This document shows, piece by piece, positions 21,870 through 31,834 of a stretch of DNA of 64,000 nucleotides. A model generated the notes under the pieces. The model saw only the letters and a list, made by a program, of their open reading frames with translations, searched no databases and was not told the origin of the DNA. The stretch covers positions 248,001-312,000 of IMG/VR virus record IMGVR_UViG_3300025030_000038; one strand, given 5' to 3'. This DNA is from a virus. The first letter of the stretch is position 1, and each line of letters begins with the position of its first letter. A program made the translations under genes and the position numbers.

Positions 21870-24659
21870 CTACTCTACCTTCGCTCGAAGTCTGTTCCGG
21901 AACAGTGTGTTCCTAACATCTTCTTGATTGTTGAGCACCGCTCGGGACATTGCAGAATGTGACCCAATAAGGATCACCTTCTCTTTGGCTCTGGTGATCG
22001 CTGTGTAGAAGAGATTACGCTGTAGTTGGTGGGCAAAGGAATCAATGATAGGCATCACGACAATGTCCATCTCCTGACCCTGACATCGATGGACTGTAAC
22101 TGCATAGGCCAATCTCAACAGAGTGTAGCACTTCTCAAAAGGAATCTGGACGAGAATCATTGGGGGTCCATGAATCTTGATAGTCACCGTCTTGGATTTC
22201 CGATCAATATTGGATATCTTCCCGGTGTCACCATTGAAGATGCCTAACTGGTAGTTGTTTTTGACCACCATGATCCGGTCATCCTCCCTCAACACATCCT
22301 TCCCCAGCTTGATCTCTTGCAGAGAGGGCTGCTTCGGGTTGAGGAGTTCCCTCAGTCTGGCATTGAGGGCTGTCACCCCTATAGGCCCTGCATGGCGGGG
22401 GGTCATGACCTGGAAATTTTTTCGTGCCTGATAGAGCTTCTCCGCTAGCACAATGATCTTGTTGGCGATTTCCTCTTCATTATGCTCCTCTATGAGGCAG
22501 AAGTTCGATCCTATTGGGGCGTCGGGTACCACCCCACGATGAATTTCATGGGCGGCTTTGATGATGGGAGAGGCTTCATTCTGGCGGAAAATCTCCGTAA
22601 GTGCCACGGTTGGATAGACCCCGGAGGCGACCAAATCCCGAAGCACGTTCCCAGGCCCCACAGAGGGCAGCTGAGCGGCGTCCCCCACAAACACCAGACG
22701 GGCATCCGGTCGGGTACAGGTCAGAATCCGGTAGAGCACATGCTGATCTGCCATACTACAATTGGAAACGATGACATTCCCAGCGACATAGTTATGATGG
22801 TCCTGAATTTCCAGGTCATACACATGGTTGTATGTACGCTTAGGAGAAAACTTTGTAACTCCCGACACTTGGCTAATTGTTGTGTCAGGCTGAACACCCC
22901 TAACAACCACGTCGTCTCCTATGCGCAAGTCTCCAGCATTCTGATACCCCGAAGGAGTCAGTACCTTATGTTCTGGAGTGCATCGAATAGACCTTCCCGA
23001 CCGTGAGCTATGGCTTGCCCCCACGGTTAGTTTCAGTAGGCCAGACTCAGGATAGGGATTTTTTAGGTACCTTAGAATTGGTTTCAGCTCCAGCATCCCG
23101 CTACTCGGATTTCTAGCCCAGACCCGCACGGGTAGCCGTTGCTCAACGACTTTCCCAATGTACTCCCAGCCCGACTCTGTTAGAATGGATTGCTTGTAGT
23201 GAAAACACTCGTCAATCACGATCATCTCGGCGGGATGTGGTTTTCCAGGGCCATACTTCCACTCCTCTCCTGAGCCGTCGGAGGATGCTGAGTCCTCATC
23301 CCGCTGGCCTACCACCCCAGCATAAGTAGCCTTACGGGTCTCACTGTCTGCCCCCATTGCCCCAAATGCCCGATGGATTGTGTACGCCTTAACCCCAGTC
23401 AAGGACTCCACACGCTTGGCTGCGATACCTGTTGGAGCCACCATCCACGGGTGCACCCCCATCTCATGCAGAAGCATGAGCACCATACGGAGTGAAGTTG
23501 TTTTACCCGATCCAGGTAAGCCCGTGATGATCGAAATGGGCTCGGTAATGGCATTGATTACCCCAAGCTTCTGTTTTTCCGATAGGGTGATACCACCTGT
23601 GGCCTCGACCTGTGCCAAGTATTGGGCCCCAGCATCCCGCAAGGATGCCTGACCGTTCTCTTCCCCTATCAGAGACTTGACATACTGGGCTGACTTTTCC
23701 GGGGATATGACCGCCTGTAGCCCTCTCTCCTTGAGAATTGTGGCTGAGGTGTCCTCCAGCTTGTAACTCCAAGGGTCATAGATTGCCATGGTTCCTGGGA
23801 GGGTAGTTTTGTCTACTACCAAAAGACCCTGACCCACCAATGCTTTGACGGAGGCCACAAGGTCCTTGTCGGCAAAATTGGGGTCTAAGGTCCAGGCAGT
23901 AGCCCGTAGCTCCCCCGCTGACATGTAGAGGTTACCGAACCCCTTGGCTGCCCGCGAAGCATGAAGAACAGCCCCTTCGACTCGGGCAGGGTTGGCAGGG
24001 GAGCAGTCCAGACCCAACCGCATACCAACGGCGTCAGCATCACCAAAACTGATACCGTCAATCTGCACCAGTGCCCAAGGATTGACTGACAGGACATCCT
24101 TTGCAGTGTCCCCAAATGTGGACCATATATGCCTGATTTTGCCCTGGGGGAGTCCTAAGTCCCCAAGGAACTCCAACGTGAGGAAATGGGCTCTTGCCAT
24201 CTTCCACTTGTGAACAATGTTCTCGGCTGTAAGTGCCGTGAGTCCTGGCACCGTGCTGATCTGAGCCACATCCGTGAGAGCTTCGGCCATAGTCTTCCCA
24301 AACTGTGTCCGTATCCTCGCTGCAATGCCAATTCCAATACCCTGGGAGGTGAGGATCTTCTCACACATATCCTCATCCCAGACCCCCTTCAGAACGGGGG
24401 CCCGGGTAACTTTGATCTGGCGACCATATTTGGGATGATTTCCCCAGTCCCCTTCAAACCCAAACCATGCCCCAATGTCAACATGGACCCCTGGGATCTC
24501 ACCACAAACCGTCACAAGGGGTTCTATGGAGCCCATCCACTCCTCAATAGGATTAGGATTCGCCTCCACGTCCAGTAGCATCCGGAGAACATAGAATGCC
24601 TTGGTTTCGTTGGCGAAGATGACCGAGTTGACCCGGCCCGAAAAATAGGTATCGGTCAT
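21870..24659 (-). CDS. RecD2-like SF1B helicase containing a mini-intein
   Basis: A 929-residue precursor; removal of the intein leaves about 780 residues. N-terminal helix-hairpin-helix repeats (SQGIGIGIAARI, VPGLTALTAENIV) lead to the helicase core: Walker A ITGLPGSGKTTSLR, Walker B MIVIDE interrupted by the intein then CSMAD, motif III VFVGDAAQLPSVGPG, motif IV EIFRQ, and a C-terminal UvrD-like YAVTVHRCQGQEMD with YTAITRAK. This is the RecD2/TraA-like 5'-3' helicase order. It would unwind ends or act in recombination with RecA and SSB. Its start overlaps the next upstream gene's stop by 4 nt. Activity requires protein splicing, since the intein splits Walker B from its following residues. 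Confidence 0.88.
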   Translation of the reverse strand: MTDTYFSGRVNSVIFANETKAFYVLRMLLDVEANPNPIEEWMGSIEPLVTVCGEIPGVHVDIGAWFGFEGDWGNHPKYGRQIKVTRAPVLKGVWDEDMCEKILTSQGIGIGIAARIRTQFGKTMAEALTDVAQISTVPGLTALTAENIVHKWKMARAHFLTLEFLGDLGLPQGKIRHIWSTFGDTAKDVLSVNPWALVQIDGISFGDADAVGMRLGLDCSPANPARVEGAVLHASRAAKGFGNLYMSAGELRATAWTLDPNFADKDLVASVKALVGQGLLVVDKTTLPGTMAIYDPWSYKLEDTSATILKERGLQAVISPEKSAQYVKSLIGEENGQASLRDAGAQYLAQVEATGGITLSEKQKLGVINAITEPISIITGLPGSGKTTSLRMVLMLLHEMGVHPWMVAPTGIAAKRVESLTGVKAYTIHRAFGAMGADSETRKATYAGVVGQRDEDSASSDGSGEEWKYGPGKPHPAEMIVIDECFHYKQSILTESGWEYIGKVVEQRLPVRVWARNPSSGMLELKPILRYLKNPYPESGLLKLTVGASHSSRSGRSIRCTPEHKVLTPSGYQNAGDLRIGDDVVVRGVQPDTTISQVSGVTKFSPKRTYNHVYDLEIQDHHNYVAGNVIVSNCSMADQHVLYRILTCTRPDARLVFVGDAAQLPSVGPGNVLRDLVASGVYPTVALTEIFRQNEASPIIKAAHEIHRGVVPDAPIGSNFCLIEEHNEEEIANKIIVLAEKLYQARKNFQVMTPRHAGPIGVTALNARLRELLNPKQPSLQEIKLGKDVLREDDRIMVVKNNYQLGIFNGDTGKISNIDRKSKTVTIKIHGPPMILVQIPFEKCYTLLRLAYAVTVHRCQGQEMDIVVMPIIDSFAHQLQRNLFYTAITRAKEKVILIGSHSAMSRAVLNNQEDVRNTLFRNRLRAKVE
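22761..23207 (-). other. mini-intein in the helicase Walker B motif
   Basis: A 149-residue insertion at residues 485-633 of the helicase, between VIDE and CSMAD. Block A begins with Cys (CFHYKQSILTESGWEYIGK), block B is CTPEHKVLTPSG (TxxH), block F is VYDLEIQDHHNYVAGN and block G is VIVSN followed by Cys+1. No homing endonuclease domain is present. The residue before the terminal Asn is Ser instead of the usual His, a variation that some active inteins tolerate. The interrupted motif is the helicase's conserved Walker B. Confidence 0.9.
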
Positions 24660-25144
24660 TTCCTAGCCCTATCTAGCATTGCAATCAGGTCTCCCTGAAT
24701 ATCCTTGAGACTTTGCATGGTTTGCTTGAGGCCTTCAATATCCAGGGAGACGTGCTGCTCGTCCCGTACCTTTGGGGACTTGACACACATGGCCAATTTA
24801 CAATTATGTCCCTCCAATTGATTGAGTGGTGGGAAGCCACCGGAGGTTTCCACCGCCCACCAATTAGGTCCATGGGGGACTAACTTCCCCTCCCCCGCCC
24901 AGGAGCACATTAGCTCCGGGTCCAGATGGTGTCCAGCCGGGCAGGTGCCTACTGGGGTCCAATAACAGCTACCCAATCCCCACCGTGCCTGAATTGGCTC
25001 CCTGGGGAAATGGCAGGCCATGAAAACGACTTCCTGACCAGCAAAGGGGGTTAGGTCTATTGGTTGAGTGGACCCATCTGTTTCGACAGTGGGTCCCTCA
25101 TGAGAACAATGGACTAGGCCTTGTAAGACCAACACCAGTGGCAT
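24656..25144 (-). CDS. hypothetical Cys-containing protein
   Basis: A 162-residue protein with a short hydrophobic N-terminus (MPLVLVLQGLVHC) that could be a weak signal sequence, then several cysteines (MACHF, GSCYW, GTCPAGHH, LMCSW, HNCKLAMC) and a C-terminal helix ending LIAMLDRARK. The Cys pattern suggests disulfides or a metal site. It overlaps the helicase start by 4 nt (ATGA-type coupling). No family is recognised. It is the second small possibly exported Cys-rich protein in this arm, with the one at 14979-15236. Confidence 0.5.
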   Translation of the reverse strand: MPLVLVLQGLVHCSHEGPTVETDGSTQPIDLTPFAGQEVVFMACHFPREPIQARWGLGSCYWTPVGTCPAGHHLDPELMCSWAGEGKLVPHGPNWWAVETSGGFPPLNQLEGHNCKLAMCVKSPKVRDEQHVSLDIEGLKQTMQSLKDIQGDLIAMLDRARK

Positions 25145-25189
25145 ACAATGGGTTACACCACAAGTGCCTCAGAGGAGTGGAGAATCGAC

Positions 25190-28105
25190 CTAAGAACACC
25201 CCATACTACTCCCACAATTGGAACACCGGTAACAGGTCCCATTACGAACCGTCAAATGCCCACATTGGTCACAGAAGGGGGCGTCGGAACTTGTGGCCGC
25301 TGGAGGAATGGAGTTCCTTTTGGTGGGGGCTGGGGAAGGCTCTGACTCCTCCGCCTCCGTTAGTTCGGCTGCCAGCTCACTAGGCTTAATGTGTGCCAGA
25401 TCCTCTCGATCCAGATATCTCACTGCAAGGTGCCGGAAGATGTAATCCAACAATGAAGTGCAGGTCTTGATATGGTCATCAAATTGAACAGGACCGGCTG
25501 GCTCGAAACGGGTGAATGTAAACTGGTTCACATAGGTATCCAAAGGCACTCCATGCTGCAACCCAACAGAGATGGCAATTGCAAAACTGTTCAACATGGC
25601 CCGCAGAGCAGCCCCATCCTTGGAGACGTCAATGAAGATCTCCCCCAGATTACCGTTGGGGTATTCACCGGTATGCAGGTACAGCTTCTGGCCTGCAATC
25701 TTGGCTTCCTGGGTATACCCCTTTCGCTGCCTGGGTAGACGAACTCGGGTGGGGCGATTTTCTACGACAGAAGTAGCCGCTGCTACCGCCGTAGGAAGAG
25801 ATGTGGTTGGTGTTTTCTTCTTGTCTGTAAGTGGCTGGGATGCTTTGCAACCATCTCGATACAGGGCCACTGCCTTCAAACCAAGCTTCCATCCAGCCCT
25901 GTAAATCTCCGATACCTCCTCGACGGTGGAGTTGTTGGGCATGTTGCAGGTCTTGGAAATAGCCCCACTGAGGAATGGCTGGGTAGCAGCCATCATTTCC
26001 AGGTGGGCCATGGGACGAAGGGCTAGAACCCCTTGAGCACAAGCAAAAACCGGATAGTCATCCACATCCAAATGTGGGGCACCCATTACGTTTCCTGTCG
26101 CATCAATATGAGCCACGATGGCATCAACCGCCTCATCCCCATACCCTAGCTCATGTAACGCCAGATGGACCGACTGGTTGACGATCTTCATAGACCCCCC
26201 ACCTGCCAGCTTCTTGTACTTCACGAGGGAGTAGTCGGGCTCAATACCTGTGGTGTCACAATCCATCAGGTAGCCAATTGTTCCTGTCGGGGCCAGGACT
26301 GTCACTTGAGCATTGCGATACCCATAAGTGGCTCCCAGCTTCAACATGTTGTCTGCATCCTCCCTAGCAGCCCTACCCAGGTAGGAAAACTTGAGAGATG
26401 CCCTCGAACTATTGATCGGCTGCACTTTGGTCAGGTCATCAATTGCATGACTATGCTTCTGCACCACCCTGGACATTGGGACCAAGTTGGTTTGGTACTT
26501 CGGGAATGCCCCCTTTAACTTTGCTAGCTCGGCGGACGTCGCATAGGCTTTGCTGTGCATGATGGCCGTGAGTGCCCCGGCGACATACCTCCCATCGTAG
26601 GAATCGTAAGGCAGCCCAAGCATCATAAGCAGTGTTCCTAGATTCGCATATCCCAGACCCAGGGGGCGAAAATCATGCGTGTTGCGGGTTATTTCCTCTG
26701 TCGGGTAGGAAGCTAGATCCACAAGGATCTCTTGGGCAATGATGAAGATTCGGGCGGCCTCCCGGTATAGCTTGACATCGAAGGTGAGGCTACCATCCTC
26801 GCTCCGTTTAAGGAACTTGGTCAGGTTCAAGCTGGCCAAATTGCAACTCGTGTTATCCAAGAAAATGAACTCACTACATGGATTGCTGGCATTGATCCTG
26901 CCCGTTTCTGCACAGGTGTGCCAATCATTGATGGTGGTGTCATACTGGAGGCCTGGATCCGCACACTCCCAAGCTGACTGGCAGATTTTCTGCCAGAGAT
27001 CCTTGGCTTTGATGGTCTTGATTACCTCTCCTGTGGTACGGGCCCGAAGGTTCCAGTCCTCGTCCTTCTCCACTGCCCGCATGAACTCGTCACTGACCCG
27101 CACGCTGTTATTTGAGTTCTGGCCTGAGATGGTTGCATAGGCTTCCCCGTTGAAGTCAGGTTTTCCATCCGCGTCTAGTCCAATCCCGGCAGCTAGGAGC
27201 ACCCGGGCTTTGTTCTCCTCTTTGGACTTCCAAGTGACGAAGTCCTCGATCTCAGGATGGTCCGCCTGCAAAATCACCATCTTGGCCGCCCGACGTGTGG
27301 TCCCCCCAGACTTCATGGAATCCGCGGCTCTATCAAACACACGCAGAAAAGCCATCAACCCCGAAGAGTAGCCCCCACCAGATAGCACCTCATACTTCGA
27401 GCGGATTGCACTGAAGTCCGACCCCACACCACTCCCGTACTTGAAGAGACGCATTTCTGCCTTGAGACTGTCTGCAATCGAATCAATAGAGTCATCCACC
27501 CGATTGATGAAGCACGCAGATGCCTGTGGCCTGACATAGGCCCGGTCCATTTTCTTCACAGACCCACTCTCGAAGTCCCACGCAAAATTCCCCCCCTGGC
27601 CATCAATACCGTAGGAGTGGTACATCCCAACATTGAACCACACTGGAGAGTTGAAGGCCCCATATTGGTGCACGAGCAGGTACTTCAGTTCCCGCTCAAA
27701 AACCTGCTTCTGCTCCAAAGTGAAGTAGCCTTGGTTGAAGCCCTCTTGCGCTATCGTAGAGGCTACTCGATGAATCACCTGCTTGACCGACTTCTCTGGT
27801 CCAAGAGTTCCGTCAGCTTGTGGGACTCCGGCCTTACGGAAGTATTTTGAGGCCACAATGTCTGTGGCTAATTGAGACCACCCTGAGGGGATCTCCACAT
27901 CATCCATCTGAAAGACGACCGCCCCACTCTTCTCTGAGATCAAACAACGTCGCTTCTCATACTTCACATCATCTAGGGGGTCCCCAATTCCAAGATGGAA
28001 CACGGGGGACATTGAGAGCACATTTGTGACAGGCTGTGGGGTGTGTGCCCCGGTCTCGGATACATCTTGATGGGAAATTTTTGGAAACGAAGAACCGTCG
28101 AGCAT
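25190..28105 (-). CDS. nrdJ: class II (B12-dependent) ribonucleotide reductase
   Basis: A 971-residue adenosylcobalamin-dependent ribonucleotide reductase. The barrel carries the substrate/thiyl region ASNPCSEFIFLDNTSCNLAS, an N-terminal GAFNSPVWFNVG, KYGSGVGSDFSAIRSKYE and the C-terminal radical-site region TVLAPTGTIGYLMDCDTTGI. A C-terminal zinc-ribbon, CDQCGHLTV...CYRCSNCGSSMGC, provides redox cysteines. It reduces ribonucleotides to deoxyribonucleotides without oxygen and without a separate radical subunit, so the host must make or import cobalamin. A strong AGGAG lies 7 nt before the ATG. It teams with ThyA and the deaminase for dNTP supply. Confidence 0.92.
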   Translation of the reverse strand: MLDGSSFPKISHQDVSETGAHTPQPVTNVLSMSPVFHLGIGDPLDDVKYEKRRCLISEKSGAVVFQMDDVEIPSGWSQLATDIVASKYFRKAGVPQADGTLGPEKSVKQVIHRVASTIAQEGFNQGYFTLEQKQVFERELKYLLVHQYGAFNSPVWFNVGMYHSYGIDGQGGNFAWDFESGSVKKMDRAYVRPQASACFINRVDDSIDSIADSLKAEMRLFKYGSGVGSDFSAIRSKYEVLSGGGYSSGLMAFLRVFDRAADSMKSGGTTRRAAKMVILQADHPEIEDFVTWKSKEENKARVLLAAGIGLDADGKPDFNGEAYATISGQNSNNSVRVSDEFMRAVEKDEDWNLRARTTGEVIKTIKAKDLWQKICQSAWECADPGLQYDTTINDWHTCAETGRINASNPCSEFIFLDNTSCNLASLNLTKFLKRSEDGSLTFDVKLYREAARIFIIAQEILVDLASYPTEEITRNTHDFRPLGLGYANLGTLLMMLGLPYDSYDGRYVAGALTAIMHSKAYATSAELAKLKGAFPKYQTNLVPMSRVVQKHSHAIDDLTKVQPINSSRASLKFSYLGRAAREDADNMLKLGATYGYRNAQVTVLAPTGTIGYLMDCDTTGIEPDYSLVKYKKLAGGGSMKIVNQSVHLALHELGYGDEAVDAIVAHIDATGNVMGAPHLDVDDYPVFACAQGVLALRPMAHLEMMAATQPFLSGAISKTCNMPNNSTVEEVSEIYRAGWKLGLKAVALYRDGCKASQPLTDKKKTPTTSLPTAVAAATSVVENRPTRVRLPRQRKGYTQEAKIAGQKLYLHTGEYPNGNLGEIFIDVSKDGAALRAMLNSFAIAISVGLQHGVPLDTYVNQFTFTRFEPAGPVQFDDHIKTCTSLLDYIFRHLAVRYLDREDLAHIKPSELAAELTEAEESEPSPAPTKRNSIPPAATSSDAPFCDQCGHLTVRNGTCYRCSNCGSSMGCS

Positions 28106-28178
28106 GGAAGTCTCCTGCTGGGTGAATGAAGGCTAGGAATGAGAGTGTGTCTAGTCGGGTCTATTGACCATCAAACGA

Positions 28179-29150
28179 CTATGACGATACGCGAATTGCC
28201 CTTAGAATGCCTGTTTCCAGAATCCCCCATGGTTTCAAGGCACCCTCGAAGACAGCCACTTGAGACCGGGCTATGACATGCAACAATTGCTTGCAACCTG
28301 TGACCCCCCAGGCTCTCGCTTGAGGTAGGATATTGTGTTCCCAATACCAAGGGTTTGCACCCACCCGGCTTGCTGCGGCCCCTGCTGGGAGGCCCTTCTC
28401 GTGCATGTGCGCTGCCTGGAGCCATTTGATGATGTTCGGTGACAGCACCTTACCACACACTTCTATGGTTGGGTCCCCTCGTTTCGACTGATAGTATCGC
28501 TGCAACTCACTCGCAACCAGGGCAATTCTTCGGGTTCCCAAGGCAGCCACCAGGGCCGACCCATCCAACTCCATAAGGGGGGCCATGGCTTCTTTCACAT
28601 GTATGGGCTCAATCACGTTGATCCCAAGAACCTTTGCCAGCTGCACAACCTTCCCCACCTCATAGAAGATGACCCCAAGGTCTGAACCAACCTTTTGGAC
28701 CAGTGCCTTGGCGATCTCCGGAGACAGGGTCATCCCATGTTGCTTGGCAACCTCCACGGCATACTCGGCTGCAAAACTCTCCATCTTGTAGAAGGCGGGA
28801 AGCGTGAAAATACGGGTCTGTGCCTTGGGAACCTGGGACACAACCTCACCTTTGGGCTGGGCACTCTCTGACACCAACAGAAGAGTCAGGGCGGGGTTGG
28901 GATCCAACATGTGGCTGGATACATCCTCCAGGAGGAGCTTGTCAGCATTGGCAATTACAGCCAATGTGTTGCCAGAGAAAAGAACCCCTGTGGTCGCAAT
29001 CAGGTTGGTGATGGAGTCATGGTCCTCCGCATCAACAGGGAAGATGGAATACCCCTTTGCTTGGAACTTGGTGATGGTGGCTTGCGTGAACATCCGACGA
29101 CGGTGCTCATCCGTACCCGCAACTAGTAGAAGAGAGGGTTGGGACATCAC
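28179..29150 (-). CDS. holA: clamp-loader delta subunit (HolA-like)
   Basis: A 323-residue protein resembling DNA polymerase III delta. The N-terminal fold lacks a P-loop, a GVLFSGNTLAVIANADKLL segment stands where delta has its FSSKRLVVV motif, and the central KVGSDLGVIFYEVGKVVQLA helix matches the delta lid region. The C-terminal helical collar is also present. Delta opens the sliding clamp. The overlapping methyltransferase and the delta'-like gene follow upstream in the same operon. Assignment rests on fold pattern and gene context (clamp, DnaX and delta' all in this genome). Confidence 0.7.
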   Translation of the reverse strand: MMSQPSLLLVAGTDEHRRRMFTQATITKFQAKGYSIFPVDAEDHDSITNLIATTGVLFSGNTLAVIANADKLLLEDVSSHMLDPNPALTLLLVSESAQPKGEVVSQVPKAQTRIFTLPAFYKMESFAAEYAVEVAKQHGMTLSPEIAKALVQKVGSDLGVIFYEVGKVVQLAKVLGINVIEPIHVKEAMAPLMELDGSALVAALGTRRIALVASELQRYYQSKRGDPTIEVCGKVLSPNIIKWLQAAHMHEKGLPAGAAASRVGANPWYWEHNILPQARAWGVTGCKQLLHVIARSQVAVFEGALKPWGILETGILRAIRVSS

Positions 29151-30382
29151 ATCCCCAACATTTCCAATAGCGATGGACCTTCGTGATCAGAGGTAGCCTC
29201 AAGATCAGCCCTTTCGGGTTCCCTCTCCCCATATAGCCGGATCTTAGCGAGATCTATGTAGTCAGGGTTGAGCTCGATAAGGATGCAGTCTCGTCCCAGG
29301 GACCTAGCCACTTCAGCAGTTGTCCCGGATCCCCCAAACGGGTCCAGCACTGTACATGGGACTGGTTCCTGTGGGGAACAGGTACAGGTTGGCTCCCAAC
29401 CAGTGGTGGTCGATTGGATGGAGTGTCTGTTACCAGCCCGTCCATCTTGGCCATGAGCATCTGCCAGGGAATCCCCTTTTCGTGCCTGCACTCTTCCGGG
29501 ACGGTCTGGGATCTTCTCTCGATCCACCTGCCGCTCCCAAGGAGCACCACAGGATGGGCAGCAACCCCTCTCACTGGTCCCTGCCTTGATACATGGCACT
29601 ACCAATGCGGGGGGCATTGTGGCAAAGTGGGCACCCTTGTAGGGCCGGGTATTGATTGACCAAACATCCCTGAGGTTGCGACCCCCAGGGTGCCCATCAA
29701 CCCCCACTTCATCTCGGGTCCTGTAACCCGCTTCTGTATGGGCTTGATGCCCCCCAAAAGATGGCCTCCCCTCAATGGGGGTGAGCCTCCGTTGGGGCTT
29801 CATTGTACAGGGCTCCCGCACGGCATCCATGTCGTAGAAGTATTGGGCTGACTTGGCTAGCAGGAACACATACTCGTGGGATTTGGTTGGACGGTCTGTG
29901 ACCGATTCTGGTAAAACGTTGGGTTTTTGCCACACAATATCACTACGAAGCCACCAGCCATCTGCCCGGAGGGCAAAAGCCACCATCCATGGGATGCCCA
30001 CTAGGTCCTTGGGTTTGATTCCAGCAATCGATGGTTTTCGTGCCCGCACAGCCCATGAGGGCACGTCACCTGTACCCGAAACAACAGTATGTTTCCCACT
30101 GTTACCACTTTTTCCCCCACCCCACTTATCAGTACTACAAAATGAGTCACCCAAATTAATCCAGCATGTACCATCTTCACGGAGCACCCGCCGTACTTCA
30201 CGGAACACCTGGACCATGTTGGCCACATACTTTTCGGGGGTGGACTCCAGCCCTAGCTGACTCTCATGATTGTAATTTCGTAACCCCCAATAGGGTGGGC
30301 TGGTCACACAGCAATGGACTGACCCATCGGGTAGACCCTTGAGAACATCGAGGGAGTTACCTTGGAGGATCTGTATGGTCAC
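29147..30382 (-). CDS. DNA methyltransferase (SPPY/DPFGGSGTT type)
   Basis: A 411-residue beta-class N4-cytosine/N6-adenine DNA methyltransferase. Catalytic motif IV VTSPPYWGLRN is near the N-terminus. The AdoMet-binding motif I DPFGGSGTTAEVARSLG is near the C-terminus, before ELNPDYIDLAKIRL. A variable middle with a zinc-ribbon-like CCPSCGAPW...CTCS would recognise the target. No cognate restriction gene is adjacent, so it probably protects phage DNA from host enzymes or marks packaging DNA. The coding region overlaps both neighbours by 4 nt (ATGA), placing it inside the clamp-loader operon. Confidence 0.9.
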   Translation of the reverse strand: MTIQILQGNSLDVLKGLPDGSVHCCVTSPPYWGLRNYNHESQLGLESTPEKYVANMVQVFREVRRVLREDGTCWINLGDSFCSTDKWGGGKSGNSGKHTVVSGTGDVPSWAVRARKPSIAGIKPKDLVGIPWMVAFALRADGWWLRSDIVWQKPNVLPESVTDRPTKSHEYVFLLAKSAQYFYDMDAVREPCTMKPQRRLTPIEGRPSFGGHQAHTEAGYRTRDEVGVDGHPGGRNLRDVWSINTRPYKGAHFATMPPALVVPCIKAGTSERGCCPSCGAPWERQVDREKIPDRPGRVQARKGDSLADAHGQDGRAGNRHSIQSTTTGWEPTCTCSPQEPVPCTVLDPFGGSGTTAEVARSLGRDCILIELNPDYIDLAKIRLYGEREPERADLEATSDHEGPSLLEMLGM

Positions 30383-30996
30383 TTAGCCTCCAGGAAGGCT
30401 GATAGGATTCGTGCCTGTGTCAGGGTACCCCCACTGAACAGGGGCCTCAGATGACCCCACAGGGCGAGATAGGGAGTGGGGTCTGTGGATGACTCCAACT
30501 TCGGTTGCAACACATCTACAAGGGCACGGAGGAGCATGTCCTGTTCCTTGATGTCTTTAACCTCCTCGATCAGGCTTACCCAATCCCCCTCCAGGTAGGC
30601 CTTGAGGACCATTCTGGCAATTGGGATCATACCCTCCCATCGGATGTCCACTCCTGGAGCGAAATGGGTGAGACACCTTGATGTCAAGGTGGAGGAGACT
30701 CCTCCAAGGTCCCATGCCCATAACACAGGGTAAACCAGCTTGAGTTCTTCAATGGCCTTGAGGAGGACATCCGTTGAAGCAGCTGCTGCCTCATCTACAG
30801 GACCTACCACAACGGAATGAGACCCATCTCCAACAGGGGTTTGTGATAGCAGGTCCACTAGCTCCCGACAGCCTTCCTTTTTGAGTGCCCCACCATCGAA
30901 AGGGAGCACCTTCCCAAAGGTCTTGGCTATCAAGTAAGCTTGTTCTTGGGACCCAGGGCCATGAAAAAGCTGACAGGAAACAGAGGATGCAATCAC
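30379..30996 (-). CDS. degenerate clamp-loader delta'-like subunit
   Basis: A 205-residue protein whose start (SCQLFHGPGSQEQAYLIAKT) mirrors the delta'/gamma P-loop but lacks the GK[ST], so it should not bind ATP in the usual way. An AASTDVLLKAIEELKLVYPV segment follows, like the region after the DnaX lid, then a helical C-terminus. In bacteria delta' is likewise inactive as an ATPase and acts as the clamp-loader stator. Encoded next to delta and overlapping the methyltransferase. The family link is moderate, based on N-terminal resemblance and position. Confidence 0.55.
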   Translation of the reverse strand: MIASSVSCQLFHGPGSQEQAYLIAKTFGKVLPFDGGALKKEGCRELVDLLSQTPVGDGSHSVVVGPVDEAAAASTDVLLKAIEELKLVYPVLWAWDLGGVSSTLTSRCLTHFAPGVDIRWEGMIPIARMVLKAYLEGDWVSLIEEVKDIKEQDMLLRALVDVLQPKLESSTDPTPYLALWGHLRPLFSGGTLTQARILSAFLEAK

Positions 30997-31039
30997 AGGT
31001 GGTCTTACACCGTACCAGAGGACCCAGGAGGGAGGGAAG

Positions 31040-31366
31040 TTACCAATCTACTCGATCTACCCAAGAGGATACCAATAAGGCTCTCCTCAAATATGCTTCA
31101 GTCAGACTCTTGGCTTGCAGACTCCCCCAACCGAAGGGGGGGTTCAGGTTTATCAGATCCCTTATGGTAGGGATCACCACTTCTTCCCAGAAGGGTCCAT
31201 CCCATCCCGGTGTCATATTGGTGGGCTGTACTAGTACCACCTGTGAGGGATGAGACTTCTTGGTTCCTGGGAAGACCATATATGAACTTCCCTTCAGGAG
31301 TCCCCAACAGTCAGTGACCAGTCTCTTGAAGTTGATCCTCGACTGACCTTGGTAGGAGCTAGCCAT
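31040..31366 (-). CDS. hypothetical protein
   Basis: A 108-residue protein of unknown function with several aromatic residues (GWDGPFWEEVVIP, PPFGWGSL) and a C-terminal ...WVDRVDW. It lies between the clamp-loader operon and the terminator at 31385. It is therefore the first protein gene after the structured non-coding transcript and must have its own promoter or be read through the hairpin. No motif recognised. Confidence 0.5.
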   Translation of the reverse strand: MASSYQGQSRINFKRLVTDCWGLLKGSSYMVFPGTKKSHPSQVVLVQPTNMTPGWDGPFWEEVVIPTIRDLINLNPPFGWGSLQAKSLTEAYLRRALLVSSWVDRVDW

Positions 31367-31384
31367 TTAGTAGGTTCCTCAAAG

Positions 31385-31420
31385 AATTGGGGTCTTGGAA
31401 AATTCTCCAAGACCCCAATT
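31385..31420 (-). terminator. strong hairpin terminator ending the non-coding transcript
   Basis: On the minus strand AATTGGGGTCTTGGA-gaattt-TCCAAGACCCCAATT forms a perfect 15-bp stem with a 6-nt loop, followed by CTTT. It lies at the end of the 0.8-kb protein-free region and before the next gene, so it should end that transcript. The U-run is short, so some read-through into 31366-31040 is possible. Confidence 0.75.
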
Positions 31421-31834
31421 GGCTGTACTTGAGATGAGAACTGAAACTAGACAACTGGTAGGCTACTGCATCCATGTGTATTGAGGTCTCAATAGGAGTT
31501 TCAGTTGCCGTAGGCGGCAATGGACAAGAGATCCCCCTTACGTCTAAGGTCTTCACCTTGACGTTTTCTTCTGTCTTGTTCTCACTAACTACTCTATTTC
31601 GTTAGTGATTTACTTCAGTAGACGGATCTACTAGGGGTGAGTTTGTCCCTCATTCCCTTGGGTGGTGACCCTCCCTAAAAGGGTCGTTCTGAGGTATCAG
31701 ATGTATTTCTACCACTATTGAACCCAGGACTTAATACTACGGATCCAGAAGGATCCTTACAGTAGACATTACCTACATCTACTCCATAGACATACATCTC
31801 TGGAGTCTCAACGATGTGGAATGGGTCCTCAGAT

